A stretch of 64,000 bases of DNA from Mastacembelus armatus (lineage: Eukaryota; Chordata; Actinopteri; Synbranchiformes; Mastacembelidae), in assembly GCF_900324485.2 (NCBI RefSeq), contig NC_046654.1, positions 3,206,562-3,270,561 of the forward strand, in the 5' to 3' direction. Under the pieces are notes generated by a model. It was not told the DNA's origin. It made no database searches and saw only the letters and a list, made by a program, of their open reading frames with translations. How positions within the stretch are numbered: position 1 is the stretch's first letter; every line of letters starts with the position of its first letter. The position numbers were made by a program, and so were the translations under genes. Shown here one piece after another: positions 42,587 through 53,791 of the stretch.

Positions 42587-43399
42587 GTTGAGCCTTCTTC
42601 AGCTAAATGATGCAGTGTCACATGTCTGTTCAGTACAAATGAAACTGGGTCACATGATCATATTTGACTAATTCTCGTTTGCTGTTTATGTAAAGAACCT
42701 TTAGTGTAAATGAGAAATTAGATTTTGTGTTTGAGGAAGATTGAGTTGTGATTGTGATTTTAATAACCATCAGTTAAGTTAGTTTATTTTAATCACTTTA
42801 AACTTTAGACATTAAGTGAAGCCCACAAAGTTTATGTCAGGATGGAAAAGCACTTGAAGTTGCAGGTTGCATTTAAATTCATTACTGCACACTCAGCACT
42901 ACATGTACACTGGGACAAAGAAAATACTAATACAGTGTGTTAAACCGTACAAGTTTAAACTGAGTTGCGTTCTGTCTAAGCTGTTGTTGAATAAACTGGG
43001 TTATTCCTCACATCAGTGATGCGGAAATGTGATTTGTCTGAATTAGATTTGTCCTTTCCTGTACTCCGTCACGTGCTCCACCAAGAGATGCTGGACATCA
43101 CTGCTTTAGGTGAAGTTTCCAAACAGTTTGTTTTGACTAATCAGCAGCACAGAACACCAAATATTACTGATTTACTATCACACAAAGAAAAACAACCACT
43201 TGCTGATTATTTGTCTTTCATGAGTTGGCACTTGAGCTTTGTGCTGTTTGGTTGAGCTAACTACTGGTGCAATGCTGGCCAACTTTGATCTGTCCTCCTG
43301 CCTTTTCATGCCTGGGTGCTGGCTGCAAATTTTAGCTCAGGGAGATGTCATAGAGAGACACTACATGCAGTATTGAAAACATCAGAAAAGAGAGAGCAG
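42587..43399. other. Spacer between V21 and V22
   Basis: No gene recognised. Confidence 0.5.
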
Positions 43400-43438
43400 G
43401 TTTTTAGTTATGGTGACACATTAAACCACATCACTGTG

Positions 43439-43877
43439 TTCTGCCAGCGCAGAAATACACAGCTGAGTTTGCTAGAGTTGCACTGCGAATAATCAGGGCT
43501 CCTGTTTGGATGTTTTTTCTTGTAATCTCAAATTCATCTTTAAACTTCTTCTCATAGCTGGGGTCACTGTTAATGTAGCCATATCCAATTAAATCCATCA
43601 GCCTGCTCTCTGTTTGCTGGTACCAGAGCATTATGTCAAGATTGCCGTCATTATGACTGCAATTAATCTCTACCCTGGTTTTTTCATTGACTATTCTTGG
43701 ATGAGACGGCTGGAATGTCACACCCTTAGTTTGATCTGCAGGGAAAAACAGATTTTAAAAGCTGTTGGTTCAGAAGCCATAATGTAATTACAATCATATA
43801 ATATAAAATAATAGTTTTTATAGTTATCAATTACATGTAAACAAGATGAGAAGAAATCCAATCACAGCTGGAGACAT
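43439..43877 (-). CDS. TRBV: TRBV gene V22
   Basis: Leader exon 43877-43835 ([14 protein letters not shown]), V exon 43735-43439 starting [16 protein letters not shown]. Cysteine in INCSHN, tryptophan in MLWYQQ, end [12 protein letters not shown]. Heptamer CACAGTG at 43432-43438, 23-nt spacer, nonamer ACTAAAAAC at 43400-43408. It belongs with V2, V4, V5 and V23. Confidence 0.9.
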
Positions 43878-43995
43878 CGTGTGGGTCTGTGCTGCAGCAG
43901 GAGGAACACAGCTTCCTATAATGAGAGTCTGCTAAAACAAGACCTGCTGCCATCAGGGTTTTAGTGAGGGGGAGGTATTAAACCAAATCACTGTG

Positions 43996-44466
43996 TACTG
44001 GCAGCGCAGAAATAAACAGCAGAGTGTGACAGGTTTGCTTTGTGTATCATTAGAGCTCCTTTTACTGTGTTTTCTCTTGTCAGCTTGAATTGTTTTTCAA
44101 ATTGACCCTCATAGTTTTGGGAGTTTTCATATCCATACCCAATGAGGGTCATAGACAGAGTGTCCTTTTTTTGCTGGTACCATAACATTACAGGAAGGGT
44201 AGTATCATCATGGCTGCATTTAATCTGGACCTCAGTGTCCTCCTTCACGATCTGAGGAGGAGATTGGTGAAATGTTACAGCCCTCACTTGGCCTGTGGAG
44301 AAAGCAGATTTAGATGAAACTGTTATGGATCATGCAGTATTTTATATTTAGCATGTTTAGTTTTTCAAACACAGCTAAGTAGTTTTGTGTATTTAAGGAT
44401 GATATTTGAGATCTTACATGAAAGCCAGAAGAAGAGAAAACCAAATATGTGCACAGCCAAAGACAT
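43996..44466 (-). CDS. TRBV: TRBV gene V23
   Basis: Leader exon 44466-44418 (MSLAVHIFGFLFFWLS), V exon 44292-43996 starting with QVRAVTFHQSPPQIV. Cysteine in IKCSHD, tryptophan in MLWYQQ, end LSHSAVYFCAAS. Consensus heptamer at 43989-43995, 23-nt spacer, nonamer ACTAAAACC at 43957-43965. It is the closest relative of V5. Confidence 0.92.
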
Positions 44467-44864
44467 TGCCAGACACTGGTGTGAGGAGAACAACATGCCC
44501 CGAGAGAAATACGGAGGGAGGGTGTTATGTCACCACCTTCTCCTGGTAAAAGTTGCATACTCAGTGCTGTGCCTCCATCTGTTGGTTGAATCTATTCAGG
44601 ACAGATGTTTACAGCAGGTGGTTGGCTAATTGTCAGGAAAATAAAAAAGCATATTTTTCATCATGAAACGGCCAATAATAATATTTTTTGTTTCAGCAGT
44701 ATATGCCTTGTTCCCTTTCTGCATTCCTTCCTGGCTCCATGTGAGACAACATATAGTAACATCACTGATATCATCTAATCCACATTGTGGTTGTGCTTGT
44801 TTCTTCATTTGATTGGTATTAATGTGAGTCAGGTGTCAGAGCAGTAAACGGTGTCTCTGCTGTG
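44467..44864. other. Spacer between V23 and V24
   Basis: No gene recognised. Confidence 0.5.
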
Positions 44865-44903
44865 TGTTTTTGTCACAGACCTGAGGTCTGCCACAGCACT
44901 GTG

Positions 44904-45390
44904 TAGACTGGCAGCACACAGATAAACAGCCTCATCTTTCTCCTGAACACTGGGTATTGTCAGAGACCACTGCTTCTCCTTCGGTCTCACTGCCTCAAAA
45001 CCTGATTTGAATCCTTCTTCAAAGTTTGCATTGCCAGCTATTATAGTCACCATTAACTGGAAACCTTTTCCTCTCAGCTGTCGGTACCAGTACAGATACT
45101 CGTAGTCAGTGTCATTCTGGTAGCAGTGCATTTCTGCTGAGCCACTGGGATGACTGGAAATATAGTGGGGCCACTGAGTGATCAACACAGACTGAGAAAC
45201 ATCTGAAAAACAAAAATGTTACAACCAGCATCATTAACATTTCTTTCACAAACTCTTAAAATTTAAATTTTTAATCAGAAACACGATTTAAATAAGCTGA
45301 TTTGTATTTGTGTGTTTTAATCTTCATAATATAAATCTTACCTGCAGCCCAGTGCATAAAGAAAGTTACGGTGATGATGGCTGAGGTCAT
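44904..45390 (-). CDS. TRBV: TRBV gene V24
   Basis: Leader exon 45390-45342 (MTSAIITVTFFMHWAAG), V exon 45202-44904 starting DVSQSVLITQWPHYIS. Cysteine in MHCYQN, tryptophan in LYWYRQ, end KDEAVYLCAASL. Consensus heptamer at 44897-44903, 23-nt spacer, nonamer ACAAAAACA at 44865-44873. No left-cassette counterpart was seen. Confidence 0.92.
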
Positions 45391-45460
45391 TTTGACTTTG
45401 GAAGAGGAAAATACATGAATGAAAATGCAATGAGCCTACATTTCAGGTATCTAGGGGGAA

Positions 45461-45470
45461 ATGACATCAC
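45461..45470 (-). promoter_or_regulatory. TRBV promoter decamer (CRE-like) of V24
   Basis: Minus strand GTGATGTCAT, about 70 nt upstream of the V24 start codon. It matches the conserved decamer of mammalian TRBV promoters (AGTGAYRTCA) in sequence, orientation and distance. Confidence 0.55.
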
Positions 45471-45850
45471 ACCCTGCACAGTAATGTGACACACACTCGA
45501 TTTCCTAACCTGCATCCATATTTCTCTGACTCATATCCTTGTGTCCAAAAAATGAATTGCTCTGTATTTATTGAGATTATTTTTCTAAATTTCATGTTTG
45601 GTAGTAAAGGTTATGGATATACTGTTTGGTAGAACATATTTAACAGCCCAAATATTTCAGAAATATAGAATATGTAATGAATGAATGGACAGGATGGCAG
45701 GCACTTAAAATGTGGGACATGTGACAGTCCTTTTCTCCCTGAGTATTCACAGGAGAAAGTAATAGGTTACTAGATCTTGAAGTGAAGATTCTTCATAATG
45801 AGTGAGTGGTGAATTGGATGCAGGTGTGTATCTGATACTATAAGCCACCA
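45471..45850. other. Spacer between V24 and V25
   Basis: No gene recognised. Confidence 0.5.
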
Positions 45851-45888
45851 GCTTTTTGTAAAAGAGCCAGAGGAACTGAAACACTGTG

Positions 45889-46331
45889 TTGACTTGCTGC
45901 ACAGAAGTACTCTGCACCGTCTGTTGGCTTTATGTTGGATATCACCAGCTGAGCTTTGCCCTTTGAATGGCCTGTTATGTTAAAATGTGTTTTAAAGTTC
46001 TTCTCCAGGTTTGGGTTTTCATAATGAAGCAGTCCGATCAGGTCCATGGCCATTTGGCCCCCTGTTGCTGACTTGTGCTGGTACCAGAGCATGTAGGGAT
46101 AGTCGTTGTCTCCATGGTAACATTCAATATGGGCCTCTTGTTCTGGTTTAACCAAAAGATTTCGAGGCGATTGTTGAATCAAAGGTGACAATAACACATT
46201 GTCTAGAGGACACAAAGAAAGACTGAAGTTAAAGAGAAAGGTTTGTTAATGTCATGAGAAAGTACAGACATCGTAGGACTCTCACCTGTGAGCGTCAGAG
46301 CAAAACACAAAGTGACCAGACAATTCAACAT
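45889..46331 (-). CDS. TRBV: TRBV gene V25
   Basis: Leader exon 46331-46286 (MLNCLVTLCFALTLTG), V exon 46202-45889 starting DNVLLSPLIQQSPRNLL. Cysteine in IECYHG, tryptophan in MLWYQH, end TDGAEYFCAASQ. Consensus heptamer at 45882-45888, 22-nt spacer, nonamer ACAAAAAGC at 45851-45859. FR2 is long (HKSATGGQMAMDLIGLL). No left-cassette counterpart was found. Confidence 0.91.
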
Positions 46332-46384
46332 GTTTTTACGGCTTAGAGAAAACCCTGATGCTGCTGTAATGTCCTCAGTGTTCT

Positions 46385-46400
46385 CACACACACACACACA
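46385..46400. repeat. (CA)n microsatellite
   Basis: About eight CA units just 5' of V25. Confidence 0.85.
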
Positions 46401-47106
46401 GGCGTTAATGTGAAATCTGCCTTTAATGTTCATTTGTAATGAGGAAGGAGGAGGTACTGTGCATCTGTCTTCTTCGTGTGTTTTCACTGCTCTCTGCTGT
46501 TCAGTTTTTATTCATGAATTGCAGGTGTGACTGTTGTGTTGCGCATCTAAAGGTTGTGGATGTTTTTAAAGCAGTTGTCATCAATCATGTCCATTTTTGG
46601 CTCTATTGATTTTTCCGGGGTGGTTCACTGCACCTTCTAACAGTAAGTTAGGCCTATAACAAATCCTCTATTATATCTACAACTACTAGAAGTACGGCTC
46701 AGTAGAGTGGCAATGGTTTATTGATTAGCTGATTGAAATAAAATCGGTAAGCAAGTTTTTTTGATAACTAATGAATCAGTTAAGTCATTATTCAAGTAAG
46801 ACATTCCCTGCTTTTTCCCTCAATTGATAGAATTGACTGCTTTTAGTCTACTACTAGTACTAGTAGTACTACTAATAGTAGTACTAGTAGTATCATAAAA
46901 GACTGAAATGTGTGTGATTACAATGTGAGTTCATTTCTTCAGTTCCTCTAAAGTTACATTGTGTATATCTTTCTCATTTTACAATAGTTACAGATATGTT
47001 ACCAGCATTAACCAGTTATCGTTCAGCCCTTTTTAGAGCTTTGATACTGTCACATGGTTTCAGTGGTTTCTTGTTGATGTGCTGTTATCTGCTGTGGTGT
47101 AAGGGA
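46401..47106. other. Spacer between V25 and V26
   Basis: Contains a palindromic run of ctagta/tagtac units at about 46851-46893. No gene recognised. Confidence 0.5.
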
Positions 47107-47145
47107 GGTTTTTGTATGAGAAAGTCTCGTGTCTTTATTACTGTG

Positions 47146-47679
47146 CATACTTGCTGCTCCAAAATATGTTCCAGTGTTACTACGATTCAGGTTCAGGATT
47201 TGAAGATGAGCTTTTTTCTCTCCATCTCCACTCACTTTAAAGTGACTTTGAAATGTTGTCTCAACGTTCAGATTTTTATAATACACATAACCAATCAGCT
47301 TAAGAGTAGTGTCTCCTGCTGAGCGCTGATACCAGAGAATTGTGTCATAGCTCTGGATTGTATGAGTGAAGGTCAGGTTGACTTCACTGTTTGGTTTCGC
47401 TAATAGATCAGATGGAGTCTGAAACACTTGTTTTTCTTTGCTGAGAAAAACACCTGGAAAGAGATAGAAAGTACAAAGCACTGTTACTGTAGGTAGTACT
47501 TTAATATCTTACCTCTTTAGTCTATAGTGATATAAAACATTAAATCAATCAAAGAAAGATATTCCTCATGATTGTTTTATCAAAAATATTATTTAAGCAT
47601 TAAAGCGGTTCCCTGAATGTACAGCACCTTTGATCCACAACACACTGATGATGGATATGATGAGATGAGGTGTCATCAT
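47146..47679 (-). CDS. TRBV: TRBV gene V26, lacking both Ig-fold cysteines
   Basis: Leader exon 47679-47628 (MMTPHLIISIISVLWIKG), V exon 47453-47146 starting GVFLSKEKQVFQTPSDLL. The frame is open and splice sites and signal are present: heptamer CACAGTA at 47139-47145, 23-nt spacer, consensus nonamer ACAAAAACC at 47107-47115. But the first cysteine is phenylalanine (VNLTFTHT) and the second is glycine (TGTYFGAAS). The core tryptophan is kept (ILWYQR). It may be a recent pseudogene or a V domain without the canonical disulfide. Confidence 0.85.
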
Positions 47680-48239
47680 GTTGAATGTGAGGAGCAAACT
47701 AGAGTCTCCACTGTGCTTTGTGCTGATAAGAAGAAGGGACAGGAAATGATGTAGAAAAATCACACCACAGGTTGACAGGAACTGTTTTAGTTTAAGTGAC
47801 AGACAGAATTGAGACATAATGTCATGGTGTACTGAAAGTGTTTGTTGAGCACAGTTTGCTGACTTCAGGTTGCTTCAGATAAAAATATATATACATATAT
47901 ATATATATGAAGAATCATGCCTTTCATAGATTAGATTTTCAAGCAGGTAAAAGAGTCTGCATTTAACATTTAACATGAGCAGTGTTGGAAAATATTGGAT
48001 CCTGTGTTTGAAGTTTAGTTAGTTGGCATATTCTGAGCTGATTAGCTGCAAAGTGTTGAACACTTGTTGTGTTTAAAGGTTTTATCAATGTCAAGTTGTT
48101 GACAAGTCTAAAGTATGAAGGTGAAGTGAAGTGAATGATAAAGAATATAAAGTTGATAAGCTGGAAGCAAACTGGTCAAACCATGTCTCACCCGTGGTGA
48201 TTTACAATGTACCCCCTTTCAACGGAGACAGGGGGAAGA
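47680..48239. other. Spacer between V26 and V27
   Basis: Contains a (TA)n run near 47885-47908. No gene recognised. Confidence 0.5.
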
Positions 48240-48278
48240 GGTTTTTGTTAAGAGCAGATGGGCTTTTGATCTACTGTG

Positions 48279-48750
48279 GTTTACTAACAGCACAATAGTA
48301 GACTGCGGTGTGTTCAAGTGCTTTCAGGCTGATTATGGAAAGTGAGCCATTTTTTCTTTTGTTTCCACTCAGATCTCCAGCTAATTTGAAGTGTTTCCTA
48401 AATGGCTCCTCTACGCTGTCGTTTCTGAACTGTACATATCCATATCCAATAAGTTTTAGCGCCGTGTCTTTAGGTGACTGCTGGTACCACAGCATCACTC
48501 TGTAGTCAGTTTGTTCATGGGTGCAGACAATCTGTACATCATCACCAGCATTTCTGATGAGAGCAGAGGGAGTCTGATGGACCTGAACCCCCAGAGAAAT
48601 ACCTGCCGTGTAAGCAGAGAGGGGCAGATTATGGATTTAAGATGTAAGATAAATACAGAATACAGACACATCTTACTTGACAGTGAAACAGTTGTTACCT
48701 GTGAGGAAACAGCAAAAAAGCAGTCTAATCATCATACAGAGATCTGACAT
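48279..48750 (-). CDS. TRBV: TRBV gene V27
   Basis: Leader exon 48750-48699 (same as V7), V exon 48602-48279 starting GISLGVQVHQTPSALI. Cysteine in IVCTHE, tryptophan in MLWYQQ, CDR2 region GYVQFRNDSVEEP, end LEHTAVYYCAVSK. Heptamer CACAGTA at 48272-48278, 23-nt spacer, consensus nonamer at 48240-48248. The 5' half is essentially V7; the 3' half is another sequence. Confidence 0.92.
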
Positions 48751-49085
48751 GGAGCACTTAGTTGTTCTAGAGTCATGGAGGAAATGAGTATCATTTAAGA
48801 AGCAAACATGAGGTATAGGAGGGAGTGGCTTAATGTTTTATTTTAGTATGCTCCTCCTTTCACCTGATGTACATGTGATGTGATTTGTTCCCATATAAGA
48901 AACTTTACTTGTCTTGTTTAATTAGAATAAACCAAATAAACAGAAACACATGCACATGTGGTAGATACAATCATTCACTAACAAATATTGAACCACAGAA
49001 ACAGGTGTGTGTGGGAGCAGTTTTTCCAAGTCTTTTTGATTATATAGAGTTTTTGTAAAGTTCAGAGGGGGTTTTTGTCAGTGTG

Positions 49086-49527
49086 CTTCTCTAGCTGCAC
49101 AGTAGTAAACTGCACTGTGTTCTCGTTGTACAGGATTGACTATAAGAGAGGCATTCTTTGCTGTATTCCCACCCAAATCTCCAGATATATTGAAATCCTT
49201 TTTATATTGCTCTTCCATTGTGGCATCTTTATAATTCAAATATCCAATGAGTTTCATAGCAGTTTCTCCAGGTGAGCGCTGGTACCAGAGCATCACCCTG
49301 TAGTCAGTTTTATCATGGCTGCAGAAAATCTGCACCCTGTCTCCAGGTTTTGTGATGAGATCAGAGGAAGACTGGCGCACATCAAGACCCAGACAAACAC
49401 CTGGACAAAAAAGAAAATGCAAATCACATTCTTGTTAAAATATATGTCTTTCTACAGTCACTGTAGCGTTATTGTATTTGAACAAGGCTTTACCTGTTAG
49501 GTAACATGAAAAGAGAAAACGGATCAT
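49086..49527 (-). CDS. TRBV: TRBV gene V28
   Basis: Leader exon 49527-49494 (MIRFLFSCYLTG), V exon 49400-49086 starting GVCLGLDVRQSSSDLI. Cysteine in IFCSHD, tryptophan in MLWYQR, end REHSAVYYCAARE. Heptamer CACACTG at 49079-49085, 22-nt spacer, nonamer ACAAAAACT at 49048-49056. A second, perfect nonamer ACAAAAACC lies inside the spacer, directly against the heptamer (about 49070-49078). Confidence 0.9.
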
Positions 49528-50508
49528 TCTGAGTTCCTCAGTATAAAAATGGGTCACAGACATTCTTTGATAAAATGGAATAATATGTAAAAAGGTCTCT
49601 GTTAGCAATAAAAACCATTGATGCTGCTTATGAGCAGACTGAGGCTTAAAAGGAAGGGGAAGTGCTCAAATTACACTTATGGTATATAAGCATCAGGTGG
49701 ATAGGAGGGGCCTGTTCAAGTTCTAATTTAAATTTAAATTTAAAGTCAATAATGTTGAGATTAAAGTTGTCTTTGTATGAAAAATGGAAATTTCAGTGAC
49801 TGCATTCCTGTTTTCACAGTAGTACCTTGTGTGTACCTTGATCTAAAATCATATTTATATGACTTTTTCATTTTGACAATTGAGTCCGTTAAGTACTAGT
49901 CATAGCTGGTCTACACATAACGGTGCTGCCAGAGCATCCCACATGGCTGCAGAACATCTCCAACTTGTTTGTTTGCACTGTAATAGGTGGTGAAAACATT
50001 TGTCCATTCAGAAATGGACACTTCTTTAAATTATTACCTGACAGCTAACAGAAATTACTTTTTGTCATTGCTGAGCATATATTCAAAACTATTAGATGAT
50101 ATTAACAATGTATGACTGATATTTGTGGTTTTCAGCTGGTGCAGTCTGCCTGTGTGTTTAACAGATTATAGTTACTTATAAAGTATAGCCTGACTTGATT
50201 ATGTGAAGTATAATATTTAAGAAGGTTAATACTTTCCAAGGATGCAGCTGCATAGTTTAGCGATGTGGATGTGCCTTTATGACTCCTGGTGGCAGAAAGG
50301 AGTATAAGCTTTTATATGGCTGCAGGATAGTTTCTGCTGTTATTGGTAATGAGGAGTGACTACTACACTTATATATTATAAATTATACTTAACTAGCTGA
50401 ATTAAAAATGTAATTATAAAATGGAAAAGGAATCCCACTGCATAAAGCCAGAATGCAACCACAGTCACAGGTGTGCTTGTTTCATTCAAAACCACTGACA
50501 AGGAACTG
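49528..50508. other. Spacer between V28 and V29 with a possible V relic
   Basis: About 49925-49985 (ggtgctgccagagcatccca and catggctgcagaacatctcc) resembles the antisense of FR2 to CDR1 of V28, so a decayed V fragment may lie here. Otherwise nothing is recognised. Confidence 0.4.
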
Positions 50509-50546
50509 AGTTTTTGTTAAGGTCAGAGGAGATTTTTCTCAGCGTG

Positions 50547-51020
50547 CTTTGCTAGCTGCACAGTAGTAAACTGCACTCTGCTCAGGTCCTGTAACAGTGG
50601 TGATTAGAGAGCCATTCTTTACTGCATCACCACCCAAGTCTCCAGAGATACCAAAATGTTCTTTATATGGCTCTTCCATTGTGACATCTTTGAAGTACAA
50701 ATATCCAATGAGTTTCATAGTAGTGCCTCCAGGTGAGCGCTGGTACCAGAGCATCACCCTGTAGTCAGTTTTATCATGGATACAGAAAATCTGCACCCTG
50801 TCTCCAGGTTTTGTGATGAGATCAGAGACAGACTGACGGACCTCAAGACCCAGACAAACACCTGGAGAAAGACAAAAACAACAGTAATAATGATAAAGAA
50901 CATGTTTATCTTTTAAGTGATGATACATTGAAAATAGAAACAGTTCCACATTCACATGAATTATTTGTTTTTAAACAAATTATTACCTGACAGGCAACAG
51001 AAAAAAAGAAAACGCATCAT
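50547..51020 (-). CDS. TRBV: TRBV gene V29
   Basis: Leader exon 51020-50987 (MMRFLFFCCLSG), V exon 50861-50547 starting GVCLGLEVRQSVSDLI. Cysteine in IFCIHD, tryptophan in MLWYQR, end PEQSAVYYCAASK. Heptamer CACGCTG at 50540-50546 is two changes from consensus, 22-nt spacer, nonamer ACAAAAACT at 50509-50517. Sister of V28. Confidence 0.9.
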
Positions 51021-51313
51021 TTTGATTTAATCAAAAAGAAGAGGTGCTCAGTTATATATAATGCACTAATCACTGTATCTGAGCTGTATGTATATAAGTT
51101 GCTGGGAGCTCAGGTAAATGTCACTGTGATCGATGCAGGTTCCACTGATCTCTTTGCAAAGGGAAGTGAAAACACCACTGTATAATGGTTCTAGCCTCAT
51201 ATCAAGAGCAGCTGGCTGGGTGGGGTCTGTTCAACCTTTAATTCAAAGCCATAAATGTTGATAAGGTTTGGTTCAGTTTTTGTTTAAAGAAGAAGGGATT
51301 TGTTGTCACTGTG

Positions 51314-51740
51314 CATAGCTAGCTGCACAGTAGTACACTGCAGTGTGGTCAGGAGCCTTTAGGTCACTTATAAACAGAGAACCGTTCTTTGCTGTTTCTC
51401 CACTCATATCTCCAGTGATCTTAAAATGCTTTTCGAAAGACTCCTCGTGTTTTATCTCGCTGTAATACACATGTCCAATGCGTTTCAGAGCGTGGTCTCC
51501 AGGGGTTTGCTGGTACCAATGCATGAGTGTGTAGTCAGTTTTTGCATGGCTGCAGACCAGCTGGACTTTGTCTCCAGCTCGACTTAGAAGAGCTGGTGGT
51601 GTCTGGTCGACCTTGACACCCACGCAAACACCTAGAAAGAGAGAAAATGAATAAACGTATAAAAATGCCAGATGAAGTGGTGCTAATGAATGATGAAATT
51701 GATTACCAGTGAGCCAAAATATAAAGAATAATGTTGACAT
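51314..51740 (-). CDS. TRBV: TRBV gene V30
   Basis: Leader exon 51740-51707 (MSTLFFIFWLTG; an in-frame ATG further upstream could add seven residues), V exon 51631-51314 starting GVCVGVKVDQTPPALL. Cysteine in LVCSHA, tryptophan in MHWYQQ, end PDHTAVYYCAASY. Consensus heptamer at 51307-51313, 23-nt spacer, nonamer ACAAAAACT at 51275-51283. It belongs to the V7/V27-V29 group. Confidence 0.92.
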
Positions 51741-51987
51741 GTTGACTCTCTGAGTGAACACTCAATGGTGAGCTCTTGTCTCTATATGTTCTGTATATGC
51801 CCTTTGTTTTTACACCCTGCTCTATAAACCAGCTGCATTAAGTTTCTTTGACTGTCTGGAGTATTTCTAGAGCTCCAGCACCGCCTACTGGAGATACATA
51901 AAACTCAGATTTTAATCTGTATTACACTTCTCAAATGGATTATCAAGCAGTTTTTGTTCAGCTGCTCACACTTCTCACATCACTGTG

Positions 51988-52603
51988 TTTGCTGACAGCA
52001 CAGAAATACACACCGTTGTCCTCAGGCAGCAAGTCTGTTATAGTAAGAGACCCATTGTATATACTGTCTTTGATGGCTGAATATTTGGTTGGAGCTGCTC
52101 CTCCATAGTCTGGCTGCCCACCAAAAACTGTGTAGACAATAAGGGTCATGGTTTCCCCTGGACGCTGCCTGTACCAGTACATCTGGTTATGACCAGCATC
52201 TTTGTTGTGGCTGCAGTTCATCTCTGCAGATTTAGACTGGTAACTCCAGCTGACTTTAGGGTATTGGGTAACACCCTGGCAGTGAACTGTGTGGAGAAAA
52301 TAAAGAATTCCACATAATTTGTATGTATATTTTAGAAACAAAAGTTATTTTAAAAAGGTTTAATTTGTATTAATTTATGTGGTGATCTGTATTTTAAACT
52401 CTGTTTTTGTTCACGTTCACAATAAGTTCCTATATTTAAACATTTCTGAAACAATAAAAAATTTACTAGCCAAATTTTCATTGTTAAAGGCACAAAATAA
52501 TAAGTAAACATACACATTTCTTACACAACTCAAAAAAAAAATTTCCCCTTGTACCTTGAAGCCACAGAGATGAAATTGCAAATATGATGAGTACTTGAGT
52601 CAT
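51988..52603 (-). CDS. TRBV: TRBV gene V31
   Basis: Leader exon 52603-52555 (MTQVLIIFAISSLWLQG), V exon 52286-51988 starting VHCQGVTQYPKV. Cysteine in MNCSHN, CDR1 KDAGHNQ, tryptophan in MYWYRQ, end EDNGVYFCAVSK. Consensus heptamer at 51981-51987, 23-nt spacer, nonamer ACAAAAACT at 51949-51957. Partner of V8; they differ mainly in CDR1 and by a few scattered residues. Confidence 0.92.
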
Positions 52604-52817
52604 CCTTAGCCAGTCACTATCTGTGATGCAGCCACAGCAGGTACTGCTGGTTATAATAGGAGGTGTGACCCTGAAGACCTCCCATCTTAAATATCAGAAG
52701 AAAACCCAATAGTGGTTTGGCTTATTCCAGGTGCAAAGTGCTGTGAACTGTAATACAGAAATGAAAAACTGAAATAGGAGGTTTTTGTACTGAGAAGCAG
52801 TGATATCTAGCACTGTG

Positions 52818-53374
52818 GTAACAGGCAGCACAGAAGTACATTGCACTGTTGCTTTCGCTGAGTTCTTCAATTGTTAATATGCAACTTTGGTTTTTCTCTG
52901 CGCTCCCATCTATCTTCACAGCCATTCCTTTCTCTGGGGTTCCAGTGGTTCCTAGCATGTATCCCAGGAGCTGCAGCTGTCCGTGTGATTGCTTGTACCA
53001 AAGGATTCGGTTATAGTTGTCAATGCTGTGGAAACACGTGATTTGGGCTTTTTCTCCAGGTTTGTGGTACAGAACAGCTGGAGTCTGGTAGACTTGGTCA
53101 CTAAGAGAGGATCCTGTTTAACATTATCAACAAAACAGACAAAAAACCAACATAAATGAACAAACAGAAATGAATAAACATAAATGAATGAATGATGAAA
53201 AACTGAGCAAAATAAAGTGCAGCTATAAGAGCAACAGCATAGACACTTACTGTACAAAATCAAATATATAAACATTTCAAACTAGGAAAGAATTTTAAAA
53301 ATCATGTTGACATTACCTGAAACTAGAATACTTTTGAAAGAAAGGCCAAGGAGCAAATAAAATAGGAAGTTCAT
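52818..53374 (-). CDS. TRBV: TRBV gene V32 (GSSLS family)
   Basis: Leader exon 53374-53317 (MNFLFYLLLGLSFKSILVSG), V exon 53113-52818 starting GSSLSDQVYQTPAVLY. Cysteine in ITCFHS, tryptophan in ILWYKQ, end ESNSAMYFCAACY, with an additional cysteine in the germline CDR3. Consensus heptamer at 52811-52817, 22-nt spacer, consensus nonamer at 52780-52788. First of the V32-V33-V34 unit that is repeated as V35-V36-V37. Confidence 0.91.
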
Positions 53375-53753
53375 TTTGTGTTCTCTGGAGTTATGATGGT
53401 AGATTATACCATCATAGGCTGGTTTCTGTGAGTTATTGTATTTTCTACAGTGCATATGCAGTTATACAGATTTTTGCGGCATCTTTTTTTTTTTTTTAGC
53501 AAAAGTAACATGAAGCCAAGTGGGTGGGTGGTGTCATAGTAAATCCTCCTCCTCTTAACACACCACTGGTGCTTTATGAAAGCCTGAGTAATGATATGCT
53601 GCCACCTAATGAGAGGAAAGAACATTAGTTAAGGCAGCTGTGAGCTGTGAAAACCGTGAGGATGCTTTTGTATTGAAGAGCAGTGATATGTAGCAGACAC
53701 GCAGACGCAGAGCTATGAGTTGTTATACAGAGATGAAAATATTTGATAGGAAA
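53375..53753. other. Spacer between V32 and V33 with a V 3'-end relic
   Basis: Includes a poly-T run near 53487 and, at 53660-53697, a remnant tttgtattgaagagcagtga followed by tatgtagca that matches the RSS spacer of this V family without any V exon. It marks an old recombination scar and is repeated at about 56270-56305. Confidence 0.6.
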
Positions 53754-53791
53754 GGTTTTTGTACTATAAAGAAGTGATATGTAGCACTGTG

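Noticed and set aside
46845-46895. Palindromic ctagtac repeat considered as a regulatory site or mobile-element end
   Set aside because: It is a simple low-complexity palindrome with no matching second end or target duplication.
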